Source: Elusimicrobiota bacterium
Lineage (GTDB): Bacteria > Elusimicrobiota > Endomicrobiia > Endomicrobiales > Endomicrobiaceae
NCBI GenBank assembly: GCA_017525905.1
Contig: JAFXSD010000031.1
Location: 1-36,266, forward strand
Reading direction: 5' to 3'
DNA length: 36,266 nucleotides
The notes under the pieces are model-generated. The model saw only the letters and a program-made list of their open reading frames with translations, was not told the DNA's origin and searched no databases. The translations under genes and the position numbers were made by a program. Below are positions 7,180 through 17,000 of this stretch, in pieces (positions within the stretch are counted from its first letter, which is position 1; every line of letters starts with the position of its first letter).

Positions 7180-7202
7180 AAGAAATGATTTCATCATTTC
7201 TT
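7180..7202 (-). terminator. Hairpin overlapping the acyl-CoA synthetase stop codon
   Basis: AAGAAATGA / TCATTTCTT form a 9-bp stem with a 5-nt loop spanning the stop at 7194-7196. The stem is A/T-rich and no clear U-tract follows, so terminator activity is uncertain. Downstream (7141-7175) is a TTCTAT-rich imperfect direct repeat. Confidence 0.35.
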
Positions 7203-8852
7203 ATTGTCTGCTTCTCTTATTTGCACTCTTCTTATTTTACCGCTTATAGTTTTAGGCAATTCGTCCACAAACTCAACTATTCTCGGATATTTGTAAGGAG
7301 CTGTAACTCTTTTAACATGATTCTGCAACTCTTTTTTCAAATCGTCACTTGCCTTAAACCCTTTTGCCAAAACAACGGTTGCTTTAACAATTTGTCCTCT
7401 GTCGGGATCGGGAACTGCGGTTATTGCACATTCCAAAACTGCAGGGTGCTCCAATAATGCACTTTCAACTTCAAAAGGCCCGATTCTGTATCCGGAACTT
7501 TTTATAACATCATCAACTCTGCCTACAAACCAAATGTATCCGTCTTCGTCTCTGTATGCGGTATCACCTGTGAAATATAATCCGTCATGCAAAACCTGTT
7601 TTGTAAGTTCGGGATCTTTATAGTAACCGTTAAATAATCCTGCCGGTTTTTCACCATGAAGTCTTACAACAATTTGTCCGACTTCACCGAACTCACAAGA
7701 TTTATAATCATCATCAACTATATCTATATCATAATATGGTGCCGGTTTACCTATTGAGCCGGGTTTCGGTGTCATCATCGGGAAATTTCCGATAATTGAA
7801 ACCAATTCCGTTTGCCCGTAAGATTCCATCAATCTTACACCTGTAATTTTTTTCCAATTATTGTACATTTCAGCATCTAACGGTTCCCCTGCAATAGTAC
7901 AATACTTTAAGTTGGATAAATCATAACTCGGCAAATCTTCTTTTATCAAATATCTGTATATCGTCGGAGGTGCACAGAAAGATGTAACTTTATGTTTGGA
8001 AATTTGTTCCAATATATCTTTCGGTGTAAACTTATCAAAATCATAAACAAAAACCGCAGTACCTGTTATCCATTGAGCATATATTTTTCCCCATGCCGCT
8101 TTTGCCCAACCGGTATCTGCAACCGTTATATGTAATCCGTTTTCTTGAAGATTATGCCACTGACCTACAATTAAAAGACCCAACGGATATGTAAAATCGT
8201 GTGTTACCATTTTAGGCATTCCGGTTGTTCCGGAAGTAAAATATAAAAGCATATTATCATGATTTGTTGTTGCCTGGTCACCTTGCGGTCTTTCGAACAC
8301 ATCGGATTCTTTTTCTATTTCTTCGGTAAAGTTGTACCAGCCGTCAGCACCTTTACTGTTCACACAAACTTTATATTTCAGTGTAGGTGTTTTGCTTTGT
8401 GATTTATTTACAACATCAATAAGTCCGTGAGCATCTACAACAACAGCCATTTTAACATCTGCGGCATTACATCTGTAAACTATATCTTTTTCAGTTAACA
8501 AATGTGTAGCAGGTATACCTATTGCACCTATTTTATGAAGTGCTACAACGGAAAACCAAAACTCAAATCTTCTTTTAAGAATAAGTAATACGGTATCACC
8601 TTTTTTTACACCTATTCTTTTAAAGAAATTTGCTGTTTTATTTGTATATTTTTTAATATCTTCAAACGTAAAAGTTTTTTCCAAACCTTTATCATCACAC
8701 CATACAAGAGCCTTTTTGTTTGGTTCCTGTTTTGCCCATTCATCAACGATATCGAAGCCAAAATTAAAATTTTCGGGAACTGTTATTTTAAAATTTTTTA
8801 CAAAATCTTCATATTTGTCAAAATGTTTTGTTGTTATATATTTTTCTAACAT
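7194..8852 (-). CDS. AMP-forming acyl-CoA synthetase (ACSM/acetyl-CoA-synthetase-like)
   Basis: This encodes 552 residues of the ANL adenylate-forming family: carboxylate + ATP + CoA to acyl-CoA + AMP + PPi. Motifs: YFTSGTTGMPK (204-214, phosphate loop), ESYGQTE (343-349), YFTGD (426-430), GRVDDVIKSSGYRIGP (444-459, hinge and acyl pocket) and the C-terminal PKTISGKIRR with catalytic K539. The region around ADTGWAKAAWGK (245-256) is closer to the medium-chain ACSM/benzoate-CoA type than to classical Acs, so the acid could be acetate, another short-chain or a medium-chain acid; sequence alone does not decide. It starts 12 nt after the XRE-cupin regulator with GGAG before its ATG. The pair recurs in other anaerobes to my knowledge, suggesting that the regulator controls or senses this pathway. 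Confidence 0.92.
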   Translation of the reverse strand: MLEKYITTKHFDKYEDFVKNFKITVPENFNFGFDIVDEWAKQEPNKKALVWCDDKGLEKTFTFEDIKKYTNKTANFFKRIGVKKGDTVLLILKRRFEFWFSVVALHKIGAIGIPATHLLTEKDIVYRCNAADVKMAVVVDAHGLIDVVNKSQSKTPTLKYKVCVNSKGADGWYNFTEEIEKESDVFERPQGDQATTNHDNMLLYFTSGTTGMPKMVTHDFTYPLGLLIVGQWHNLQENGLHITVADTGWAKAAWGKIYAQWITGTAVFVYDFDKFTPKDILEQISKHKVTSFCAPPTIYRYLIKEDLPSYDLSNLKYCTIAGEPLDAEMYNNWKKITGVRLMESYGQTELVSIIGNFPMMTPKPGSIGKPAPYYDIDIVDDDYKSCEFGEVGQIVVRLHGEKPAGLFNGYYKDPELTKQVLHDGLYFTGDTAYRDEDGYIWFVGRVDDVIKSSGYRIGPFEVESALLEHPAVLECAITAVPDPDRGQIVKATVVLAKGFKASDDLKKELQNHVKRVTAPYKYPRIVEFVDELPKTISGKIRRVQIREADNKK

Positions 8853-8864
8853 ATTTTTCTCCGA

Positions 8865-9425
8865 TTAATTCAAAATTGTAGCGAGAAATCTAAGTTGCTT
8901 ATTACCTAAAGCCATCATAGCATGTTCTGTTCCGGAATCAAAGTAAATGCTGTCTCCGGGATTTAAAATAACTTCCTGATTTTTATAAAAGAATTTCATC
9001 TGACCTTCAAGAATATAATTAAATTCGTGTCCTTCGTGAGCATATTTATGAATATCAGTTTTTTCTTCTTTTTCAGGATCAACCGTTACCATAAAAAATT
9101 CCGCTTTTTTATTTATAAAATTATAAGCCAAATCTTGATATTTATATTCTTTTCTTCTGTCTATCGAAAGACCTTTATCTTTTCTTACAACACTGAACTT
9201 TTTTAGTTTAGGCTCTTCACCGGTTAACAGAACGGTTAATTCGATATTAAATTTGCCTGCCATTGCATACAAGAAACTTACAGGAATATCGCATTCTCCG
9301 CTTTCATACTCAATATATTTTTCTACATCTACATTAAGCTCTTTTGCCATTGATTCAATAGACATATCGGAAATTTCTCTTAACTCTTTAATTCGCTTTG
9401 CAATCAATTTAATATTTTCTAACAT
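8865..9425 (-). CDS. XRE-family regulator with C-terminal cupin domain
   Basis: This encodes 186 residues. Residues about 5-62 form an XRE helix-turn-helix (IKELREISDMSIESMAKEL...). Residues about 105-186 form a small cupin: HKYAHEGHEFNYILEGQ with candidate ligand histidines and glutamate, then LNPGDSIYFDSGTEH. Such HTH-cupin proteins are DNA-binding repressors or activators that sense a small ligand or metal in the cupin barrel. It is the first gene of the cassette with the acyl-CoA synthetase, so the ligand may be the acid or acyl-CoA, an inference from context. GGGAGG lies about 9 nt before the ATG. The A/T-rich 76-nt gap upstream (9426-9501) has an imperfect palindrome TATAAATTTAATTATA (9470-9485) that could be an operator. 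Confidence 0.88.
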   Translation of the reverse strand: MLENIKLIAKRIKELREISDMSIESMAKELNVDVEKYIEYESGECDIPVSFLYAMAGKFNIELTVLLTGEEPKLKKFSVVRKDKGLSIDRRKEYKYQDLAYNFINKKAEFFMVTVDPEKEEKTDIHKYAHEGHEFNYILEGQMKFFYKNQEVILNPGDSIYFDSGTEHAMMALGNKQLRFLATILN

Positions 9426-9501
9426 AAAAAACTACCTCCCTGCATATAATAAATACCCGTAAATTCTATAAATTTAATTATACAAAAGCAATACAAGAAA
9501 C

Positions 9502-10896
9502 TTAATCCAATGTTCTAAAAATTTTAACTTTTTTATGAAGTTTTGATGGAATTAACAATGTTTGATTATATTTGTGAAAATAGTGGTGAAGCAGAATTGC
9601 AGATATCAAACATGCGAAAAAATCCGCAAATGTCGTTGCCAAAAAAACACCGTCAAGTCCGAAAAACAGCGGTAAAATTAAAACAAAAGGTATTAACAAC
9701 AAAACTTGTCTGGTTAAACTCAATATAGTTGCTTGAACAGGTTTATTTATTGCCTGGAAATATGTGCTTCCGAAAATATGCAAAGATATTATCGGCAACA
9801 TAAAATTAACAAATCTTAATCCTCTTGCGGCAATATTTATAAGTTCGGCATTTGTGGAATTAAAAAGTTTTACCACCGATACAGCAAATATTTCCGTTAT
9901 TAAAAATCCTAATATCAAAACTATACTGCTCCACCTTATTGCCATTTTAGTAGTTTGTATCGCGTTTGAAAAATGTTTAGCACCATAATTATAACCGATT
10001 AAAGGTTGTGTTCCCTGCGATATTCCCAAAATTGTAAAGATTATCATTGAATTTACGGACATTACTATACCGATAGCCGCAAGAGCAATATCGCCTCCGT
10101 AATGAACCAACGATCTGTTCAAAATAAAATTTAATAAACTTGAAGATATTTGGAAAACGAACTGAGAAATTCCTATTGCACTCATGGCCAATATAATATC
10201 TGTCTTTAGAACAAAATTTTTTATTCTGAATTTGTAGGGACTCTTTTTACTTAAAAAGAAATATATTATCCAACCGGCACTGAAAACTTGACCGAAAACA
10301 CTTGCCCAGGCAACACCTTTCATTCCCCAATGAAAATAATAAACAAATAATATACCGACTATAATATTAACTAAATTACCGACTATTTGAGTTACAAGTG
10401 CCGTTTTTGGATACCCGCTTGACCTTATAAAATGGTTCATACCCGCACCGATACCCCAAATTGAAAAACCTACCATAGCAATATCCATGTACTCTTTTGC
10501 ATAAGGTAAAACATCGGCACTTGCACCTACAAGAATAAGGGCTTTATCCAAGAAAGCATACAAAAACACGGACACTCCGATAGATACAAGTGTAAGCATA
10601 ACAAGAGTGTTGCCCATAATATTTTCAGCTTTATCAATATCTTTTTTACCTAAATAAATGGAAAAAAGTGCATTACCTCCCACGCCCATAAATGCACTGA
10701 AAGCCATATACAAAATTACTAAAGGAAATGTTACAGTTATACCTGCGATACCTAAAGGGCCGACATCGTTTCCTATCAATAATCTTGCAATAATGTTATA
10801 CAATGCACCGGCAATCATACCGGCAACCGCCGGAGCAGAAAACTTAAATAACAGTTTAGGTAAACTCGTGGATAAAAAAGGATTTTTGTTGCTCAT
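9502..10896 (-). CDS. MATE family multidrug/cation efflux transporter
   Basis: This encodes 464 residues with about 12 hydrophobic helices. The beginning, LPKLLFKFSAPAVAGM then ALYNIIARLLIG, matches the MepA-like branch of MATE antiporters, as does the second half where GISQGTQPLIGYNYGA occupies the usual place at the start of the C-terminal repeat. MATE proteins export cationic drugs or metabolites in exchange for Na+ or H+; the substrate here is unknown. It begins 3 nt after the argC stop without its own strong ribosome site, so it probably depends on translational coupling to argC. The link to arginine synthesis is likely only co-expression. The tail (TLLIPSKLHKKVKIFRTLD) is short and basic. 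Confidence 0.93.
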   Translation of the reverse strand: MSNKNPFLSTSLPKLLFKFSAPAVAGMIAGALYNIIARLLIGNDVGPLGIAGITVTFPLVILYMAFSAFMGVGGNALFSIYLGKKDIDKAENIMGNTLVMLTLVSIGVSVFLYAFLDKALILVGASADVLPYAKEYMDIAMVGFSIWGIGAGMNHFIRSSGYPKTALVTQIVGNLVNIIVGILFVYYFHWGMKGVAWASVFGQVFSAGWIIYFFLSKKSPYKFRIKNFVLKTDIILAMSAIGISQFVFQISSSLLNFILNRSLVHYGGDIALAAIGIVMSVNSMIIFTILGISQGTQPLIGYNYGAKHFSNAIQTTKMAIRWSSIVLILGFLITEIFAVSVVKLFNSTNAELINIAARGLRFVNFMLPIISLHIFGSTYFQAINKPVQATILSLTRQVLLLIPFVLILPLFFGLDGVFLATTFADFFACLISAILLHHYFHKYNQTLLIPSKLHKKVKIFRTLD

Positions 10897-10899
10897 ATT

Positions 10900-11928
10900 T
10901 TAAATTTTTTCCAAACCTTCCGTTTCATCAAGGCCAAACATTATGTTCATATTTTGAACCGCTTGTCCGGATGCACCTTTAGTTAAATTGTCTTGAACGG
11001 AAATTACTATAAGTTTGTTTGTTCTTTCATCTATACAAATACCTATTTCAAGATAATTTGTTTCAACAACATTCTTAATTGACGGAAGTTTTCCTTCGTC
11101 CAATACTCTTACGAATTTTCTTCCTTCATAAAACTTTTTATACATTTCTATTATTTCGCTGACAGAAACTTTTTTTGCTAAATCCATATAAATACAAGAC
11201 AACATTCCCCTTTCCATAGGAATAATTTGAGGCGTAAATGTTATTGTTACCTGTTTACCGAACATATTTGATAATTCCTGTTCTATTTCGGGAATATGTC
11301 TGTGTTTACCGCCGACTTTATATGCTCTTGCGGTAGGTGCTTCAGTCTCATAATAAGCTTTTACACCTTTTCTTCCGGAACCGGAAACTCCGCTTTTAGA
11401 ATCTATTATTATTCCTTCGGATTTTACCAATCCGTTCTTTATTGCAGGTGCTGTTCCCAACAAAATTGTTGTAGGATAACATCCCGGATTTGCAATAAGT
11501 TTTGCAGATTTTATTTCATCTTTATAAATTTCACTTAACCCGTAAACAGCATCTTTTATATATTCTTTACCTGTATGTTTTACTCCGTACCATTTTTCGT
11601 AAGTTTCAAAATCTTTTATTCTGAAATCTGCCGATAAATCTATAACTTTTTTCCCTGCTTTTATTAAATCAGGAACAACTTCAAAAGCAACTGCATGAGG
11701 CAAAGCCAAGAAAACAACGTCCGTTTCATTTTTTATTTGTTCAATGTTTAACGGATAGCACTTTAAATTTAAGTCTGCATATTTAGGATAAATATCTTTT
11801 AAATCTCTAAGCTCAGAGGTTGCTCTTCCTGCAAGAACAGTTATTTTTGCTTGTTTGTGTTTAGACAATATTCTTAACAATTCTTCTCCGGTATAACCGG
11901 TAATTCCTATAATTCCAACTCTAATCAT
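10900..11928 (-). CDS. argC: N-acetyl-gamma-glutamyl-phosphate reductase
   Basis: This encodes 342 residues: the NADPH-dependent reduction of N-acetylglutamyl phosphate to the semialdehyde, third step of arginine/ornithine synthesis. [17 protein letters not shown] (about 5-21) is the nucleotide-binding loop. ANPGCYPT holds the catalytic Cys (C150) and [14 protein letters not shown] the conserved histidines (about 209 and 211). Length is normal. The frame can also begin at a GTG at 11937, but GGAAG at 11938-11942 touches that codon, while it stands 9 nt before the ATG at 11928, so the ATG is preferred. No other arg genes are in the window. It leads a two-gene operon with the MATE transporter, behind the terminator of the giant gene. 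Confidence 0.95.
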   Translation of the reverse strand: MIRVGIIGITGYTGEELLRILSKHKQAKITVLAGRATSELRDLKDIYPKYADLNLKCYPLNIEQIKNETDVVFLALPHAVAFEVVPDLIKAGKKVIDLSADFRIKDFETYEKWYGVKHTGKEYIKDAVYGLSEIYKDEIKSAKLIANPGCYPTTILLGTAPAIKNGLVKSEGIIIDSKSGVSGSGRKGVKAYYETEAPTARAYKVGGKHRHIPEIEQELSNMFGKQVTITFTPQIIPMERGMLSCIYMDLAKKVSVSEIIEMYKKFYEGRKFVRVLDEGKLPSIKNVVETNYLEIGICIDERTNKLIVISVQDNLTKGASGQAVQNMNIMFGLDETEGLEKI

Positions 11929-12000
11929 TTTATACACTTCCTTTTTGTTATTTGTTTCTATATTTTGATAATTTTACAAAATTTTAAATTGTTTTTATAT

Positions 12001-12043
12001 AACAAAAAATCAACGGCCGATATTTCTACCAACCGTTGATTTT
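12001..12043 (-). terminator. Intrinsic terminator of the giant gene
   Basis: On the minus strand AAAATCAACGG (12043-12033) pairs with CCGTTGATTTT (12016-12006) over a 16-nt loop, and TTTTTT continues at 12009-12004. It begins 16 nt after the giant gene stop and separates it from argC. Confidence 0.85.
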
Positions 12044-12058
12044 GATTCTTGTAACAAA

Positions 12059-14010
12059 CTATGCCGCTGCCAAAATGCTTCTCACGGCCTGTGCGGAAAT
12101 TTCTAATTGTTTTACACCGCGTGCAGGTCTCAAATTTTCTTCCATCAAAACATTTATATTCATAAAATTCGTCTTTGCCGTTTCTTTTTCTTTATCACTT
12201 ATTTCTTTTATTGCAACTTTATTTGCTATTATCGTTTTTCTGACATCCTTATTCACTTCTGTTCTTATTGAATAAAACAATTCTTCAACCGTTTGATTTG
12301 TATCCGGTCTTAATTCTAATAAATCACTCAAATTTTCTCCGGCCATAACAAGCTGTATAGCTCTTATTCTCATATATTGTCTGTATTCTTTATATTCTTT
12401 TTTCAAATAATCTTCTCTCTTTGATCCTTCATATTTAGATAATATAGCTTGATCTATTACTTGGTTTACAAAACCTCTTATTGTGCCGATTGCTTCAAAA
12501 TATTTTCCTTCATCTATTTGAGTTTGCAGTCTCATTTGTAGTATGGCCGGTAGTTGTTTATATATTGAACTGTCGTCTTCAACAAAATTATCCGCAGCCA
12601 TCTTTGCTTCACTTTCTTCCGTAAATTCTGTTGTTAATATTGATTTAATTTTGCCATCTTTCATTAAATCTTCCAACAAATTTTCTCTTACTTTTTCTAT
12701 TTCTTCTCCAAACTTTTCACCGAAATTGTAATCACTTACTGCAGTGGTTTCTTCTGCTATTTTTTGTTCCGGTTTTTTTGGCTTTAATAATTCATTAATT
12801 GTTCCAAAAACATTATTAAATATTTTTGCTAATCTTGCTCTTAATTTTTCCAATTGATTTCCTTTTGACTCACTACATAATATATTAGCAAGACCTTCAT
12901 TTAATAATATTCTGTTTATTTCATCTTCTGACTTATCTTTCATTTCATCATCATTATATTGTATTGCATGTTTTCCCGTCATACTTGTTGCTTGTTCTAT
13001 AGTTACTATCGGCATTATTCCTTTATTATAATATATTTCATTTATATCAATTGATTCTTTTGCTCGTTCTGATACCGTCGTCATATTTACATACATTTGA
13101 GTTTCGATAAGAGATGTCCCTTTCATTTCAGTATTATTTGCTGCTAAATCCTCTAATTTATCTAAATCCCCTATTTTTCCTACTTCTTCAAGAATTGCTC
13201 CGTCTAATCTGAAATCAGCACCATCGAAAATACCTTTTCTTTCAAAAGCATCTTCTATTTCATTACTTGTTCCCCTTAATATAAATCTAAAACCGATTGC
13301 TCTTAATTTATTAATTTCAGAACCGTATTTATCTAATTGACTTGCTTTTAATATTATTGTTGTTGTAGATTGTCCTCGAATATTTTCGCATTTTTGTTCA
13401 AGAGTACTTCCAATATTTTCTATATCGGACAAATCTAAGCTTACTTCAACTTCCGCTCTTTGTACTCCGTTTACAGCTGCATTTGTAATTCTGTTTTGAA
13501 TATTTACTAATGATTTTTCTATATCTGAACTAACAACTTCTCCTTTTTCCGCAAAAGCTATTACCTGTTGATCGGTAAAATCTAAGTCTTTTCTTCCTTC
13601 ACTATATGCTGTTTCTATCAAATCTTTTATTTCTTCTACACTTAAAGAAATTCCATATTTTGAATATACAATTAACTCGGACTCTAATTGATTAAACTGT
13701 AATCTTATTATTTGATTTCCTCCTATCACTGTACCACCTTTTCTTATTGCCTCCGGTTCTGTTAAAATTTTCAGTGTAACAATATTTATTCCCTGTTCAG
13801 CTGCTTTTTCTCTTAACACATCATCTATTACAGTTCCATCCTCCACTATTATATTTTTCCCCTTCATATTATCACCAACGGACATTTTTCCCATTTGTTC
13901 AATTGTCAATCGTATCAGTTCTTTTAGCTGTGAAGGATATCCATATATTCCTGTCCTTATTGCCATTTCCATAAGTGGCTTAAATTCTATCTTTTCTGTA
14001 TCATATGATT
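12059..14010 (-). other. Giant protein: C-terminal region, unrecognised
   Basis: About 650 residues. The first part alternates strands and helices (KNIIVEDGTVIDDVLREKA, INIVTLKILTEPEA, TTTIILKASQLDKYG, LRAIGFRFILRGTSNEIEDA, GADFRLDGAILEEV), a beta/alpha rhythm that could be a TIM-barrel-like fold. The last ~300 residues are helical and end in ENLRPARGVKQLEISAQAVR-SILAAA. No family is recognised; whether the barrel-like part replaces the missing dikinase barrel cannot be judged by eye. Confidence 0.4.
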
Positions 14011-17000
14011 CATCACTTGTTAAAAAGTTTATTATCTCTTTTACTCTTTCTTTTTCACTTTCGCCCAAACCTGAAAACAATGTATCATCAGTTAATGCAT
14101 CTTTCAGGAAAATATAACTTTCTTCGGGGCCGATTATAAGATCTGTATCAGCCTTATTAAATATCTTTAAAAGAGTTTGTTCTTCCCTTGGAGATAATCT
14201 CTCTAAGTTCATTTTTAATTCCTTAAACCATCCAAAAGCTCTATTCGGATTCCACAAAGTAGAATCTCGTTTCCTTTTCACATATGAATCATATATATCT
14301 CTAACAAAAGTATCATGGTTTATTAGCAAATCTATTTTTAACATATCAATAATAGCTTTCGCAATCCTATAATGTTCTACAACCAGTTCCTGTCGAGTTG
14401 CTTGTATTTCTTGTTTATGTTTAGATGTATCTTTTCTTATAGATTCATCTATCAAGCCCCAATTTTTAAAAATCTGTTCTATTTCATATGATTTATATCC
14501 GTTATTCTCTAAAAAGTTTATTATTTCCAAAAAACGATCTACAATGGTGTCCTCTCTATTTTCCACAAATTTTATATCTTCTCTTTCCTTAATTTTTCTA
14601 TTTAAAATATCTCTCTCACTTTCTTCCATATTTTCTCTCTCTGTATTTGCACGAACTCTCTCTTCCTCTTTTTCTCTCTTGGCACTTTTTTTCTCTCTCT
14701 CTTTAATTTCTATCTCTTCTTTTTTCACAATCTCTCTCATCGAATTAAATAATTCTTTTTTTAATGCCTCATTGTTTAATATCTCATTAAATATATTCAC
14801 TAATTCTTTAGGATTGATTTTTAAAGAATCCAATTCTTTTCGTAATTTTTCTTGCTTAATCATAAAATCTATTATAACTCTATTAATATAAGAATCCAGT
14901 CCCTTATTCCTTTTATTATTAAGCCAAACTAACAACTCACCTTCGTCCTGCCACGAAGGAATTATTTCTAGAGTTGAACCATGCTCTTTTTTTATTGCTT
15001 CTCCGATTTCATCCATAATTTCATCTTCTATTTGTTTAGGTAAGGTTATTCTTTCTTTGTCAACAATTTCAACAACTTTATAAAGAACATTATCTCTTGC
15101 TAACATATCAATAAGCCTATGTACTATTTCTTTTTCCTCATCAGAGAACTCATACTGATCTGTTTGTTTTTTCTCTTGTTGAACTTGTTCGGATTCTTGA
15201 CCTTGTTCTTGCTCAACCTGCGGAGATGTCGGCTGTGTTTCCGGCTGTTGTATTTCGGGTTTTTTTTCAAGTTGTGATGTTGTTTCTTGTTGCTGTTCGT
15301 CCAAATATACTTTTGTTCCTTCTTGCATATTATCTCGTAGAACTAATATTTTCACATCTTTTATATTGGCTTTTTCCCCTTCTTTATATAAATTGTTTCT
15401 TAAACTTATTGAGAATTGAGTTTGTATTTCTCCCAAAGACATTTCTGATGTTTCACCATTTGATAAATCTGTAACTTTGAATTTTGTATCATAAAGATTA
15501 AAATCGTTAGTATAAAGTTGCGGATTTATTTCAATACTGTATTTCTTTCCTTCAGGTGTTTCCACTATAAATGACTGTTTTTTATCTTTTTCATAATTAA
15601 AGGATAATAACTTAACTTCTTCAAGAAACTTATCAAAACTTAATTTACCTGTCGAAAGGTTCATTATTAAATCATAGTCATCTGTATATAATTTGTAAGT
15701 TATATAGTCAGAATATAATTTTTCAATATTCTCTTGTCCTGTATCAGAATCACGTAAAGTTCTAAGGAATTTCCTTAAAAAAGACTCATTTTCTTCTGCT
15801 AACAAAGCTGGCGAAACTGTGTATTTATATTTATTATAATGGCCAAATTTAGTACATACCTCCATTATATGGTTAATTAATTCTTCTTTTTTTAATTGTT
15901 CAATTTCCTGATCTGTGATCTCTTCATACTCGGTACTTAAATCTGATGGAGAGCTTTTATCCGGAAAACTTTCTCGATAAAACTTTTTTAAATCATATAA
16001 ACTTTTAGATTCTCGATTTTCATCAAAAAATTTATATGCATCAAAAACAAATTCAACATGCTTTAAACTTTCGGGATGGCTTAACAACCACTCTATTTCT
16101 TTCCTACTAACACCTGTAGTTTTCATGGCAAATTTTTGTAAATCAGGATTTGCTTCAAAAAATTTTGCAGAACGCTCCGCACTTTCTTCTTCTGACATAG
16201 CATCAACATGTGTTGCAACAAATACTATTATTTTTTTACCTGTTTGTTCACTATCGGCAACTAAATGACTTAGATGATCATCTACACTGGTAAACATATC
16301 ATAAAGTTTATAATACTCTCCCCATGGCATCAAATGATCTACTTCCGATATAGCAGCCACGATATTTCTGCCTGTAAGTCCCAAAGAAAAACCTCTATAC
16401 TGACCTATTCTCTTTTCTTTCGACTCTGATTCTGCTTCTGATAGGTTTCCGTCGTCATAAGGCTCATTTATAATTTCCTTACTATAGTCTTCAAATGTAG
16501 AAACTTTAGCACCATTTTTAGTTACATAATCATAAAAATTTCCATCTCCGTCATATAATTTATCTACATTACTTTCTTTTATGCTGTCAAAAAGTTTTTC
16601 CTGTTGTTGAGCTTGTTTAGGATATGTTGATTGTTTTTCAGTTTCTTGTTCAATTTCCGAAGCTTGTTCTTGTTGCTGTTCACCCAAATACACCTTGGTT
16701 TCTTTGTCGCCATAAGGTAGTATAAATATTGTTCCTCCATCAAGTATTAATGCTATTGATAACAAACTCTTCAATTTTTCTAATCCTATCTGTGAGGTTT
16801 TTCCTTTCTTTAAGTCTGTAACAGCAAAATTCCAATCTCCTTTGTAATTTTCAGGAAGTATTTCAATACTGTATTTTCTACCATTGGGCAATTCCACTTT
16901 AACACTTTTTGTTTCATCTCCGTCGGGACTCAATTTTAATTTCTTTGTTTTATCAAGAAATTCCGAAAAACTAATTCTTTCTAGTATACGATCCATGATT

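Noticed and set aside
11929..11937. GTG start three codons upstream for argC
   Set aside because: The GGAAG ribosome site touches this GTG, leaving no spacing, while the ATG at 11928 is 9 nt away.
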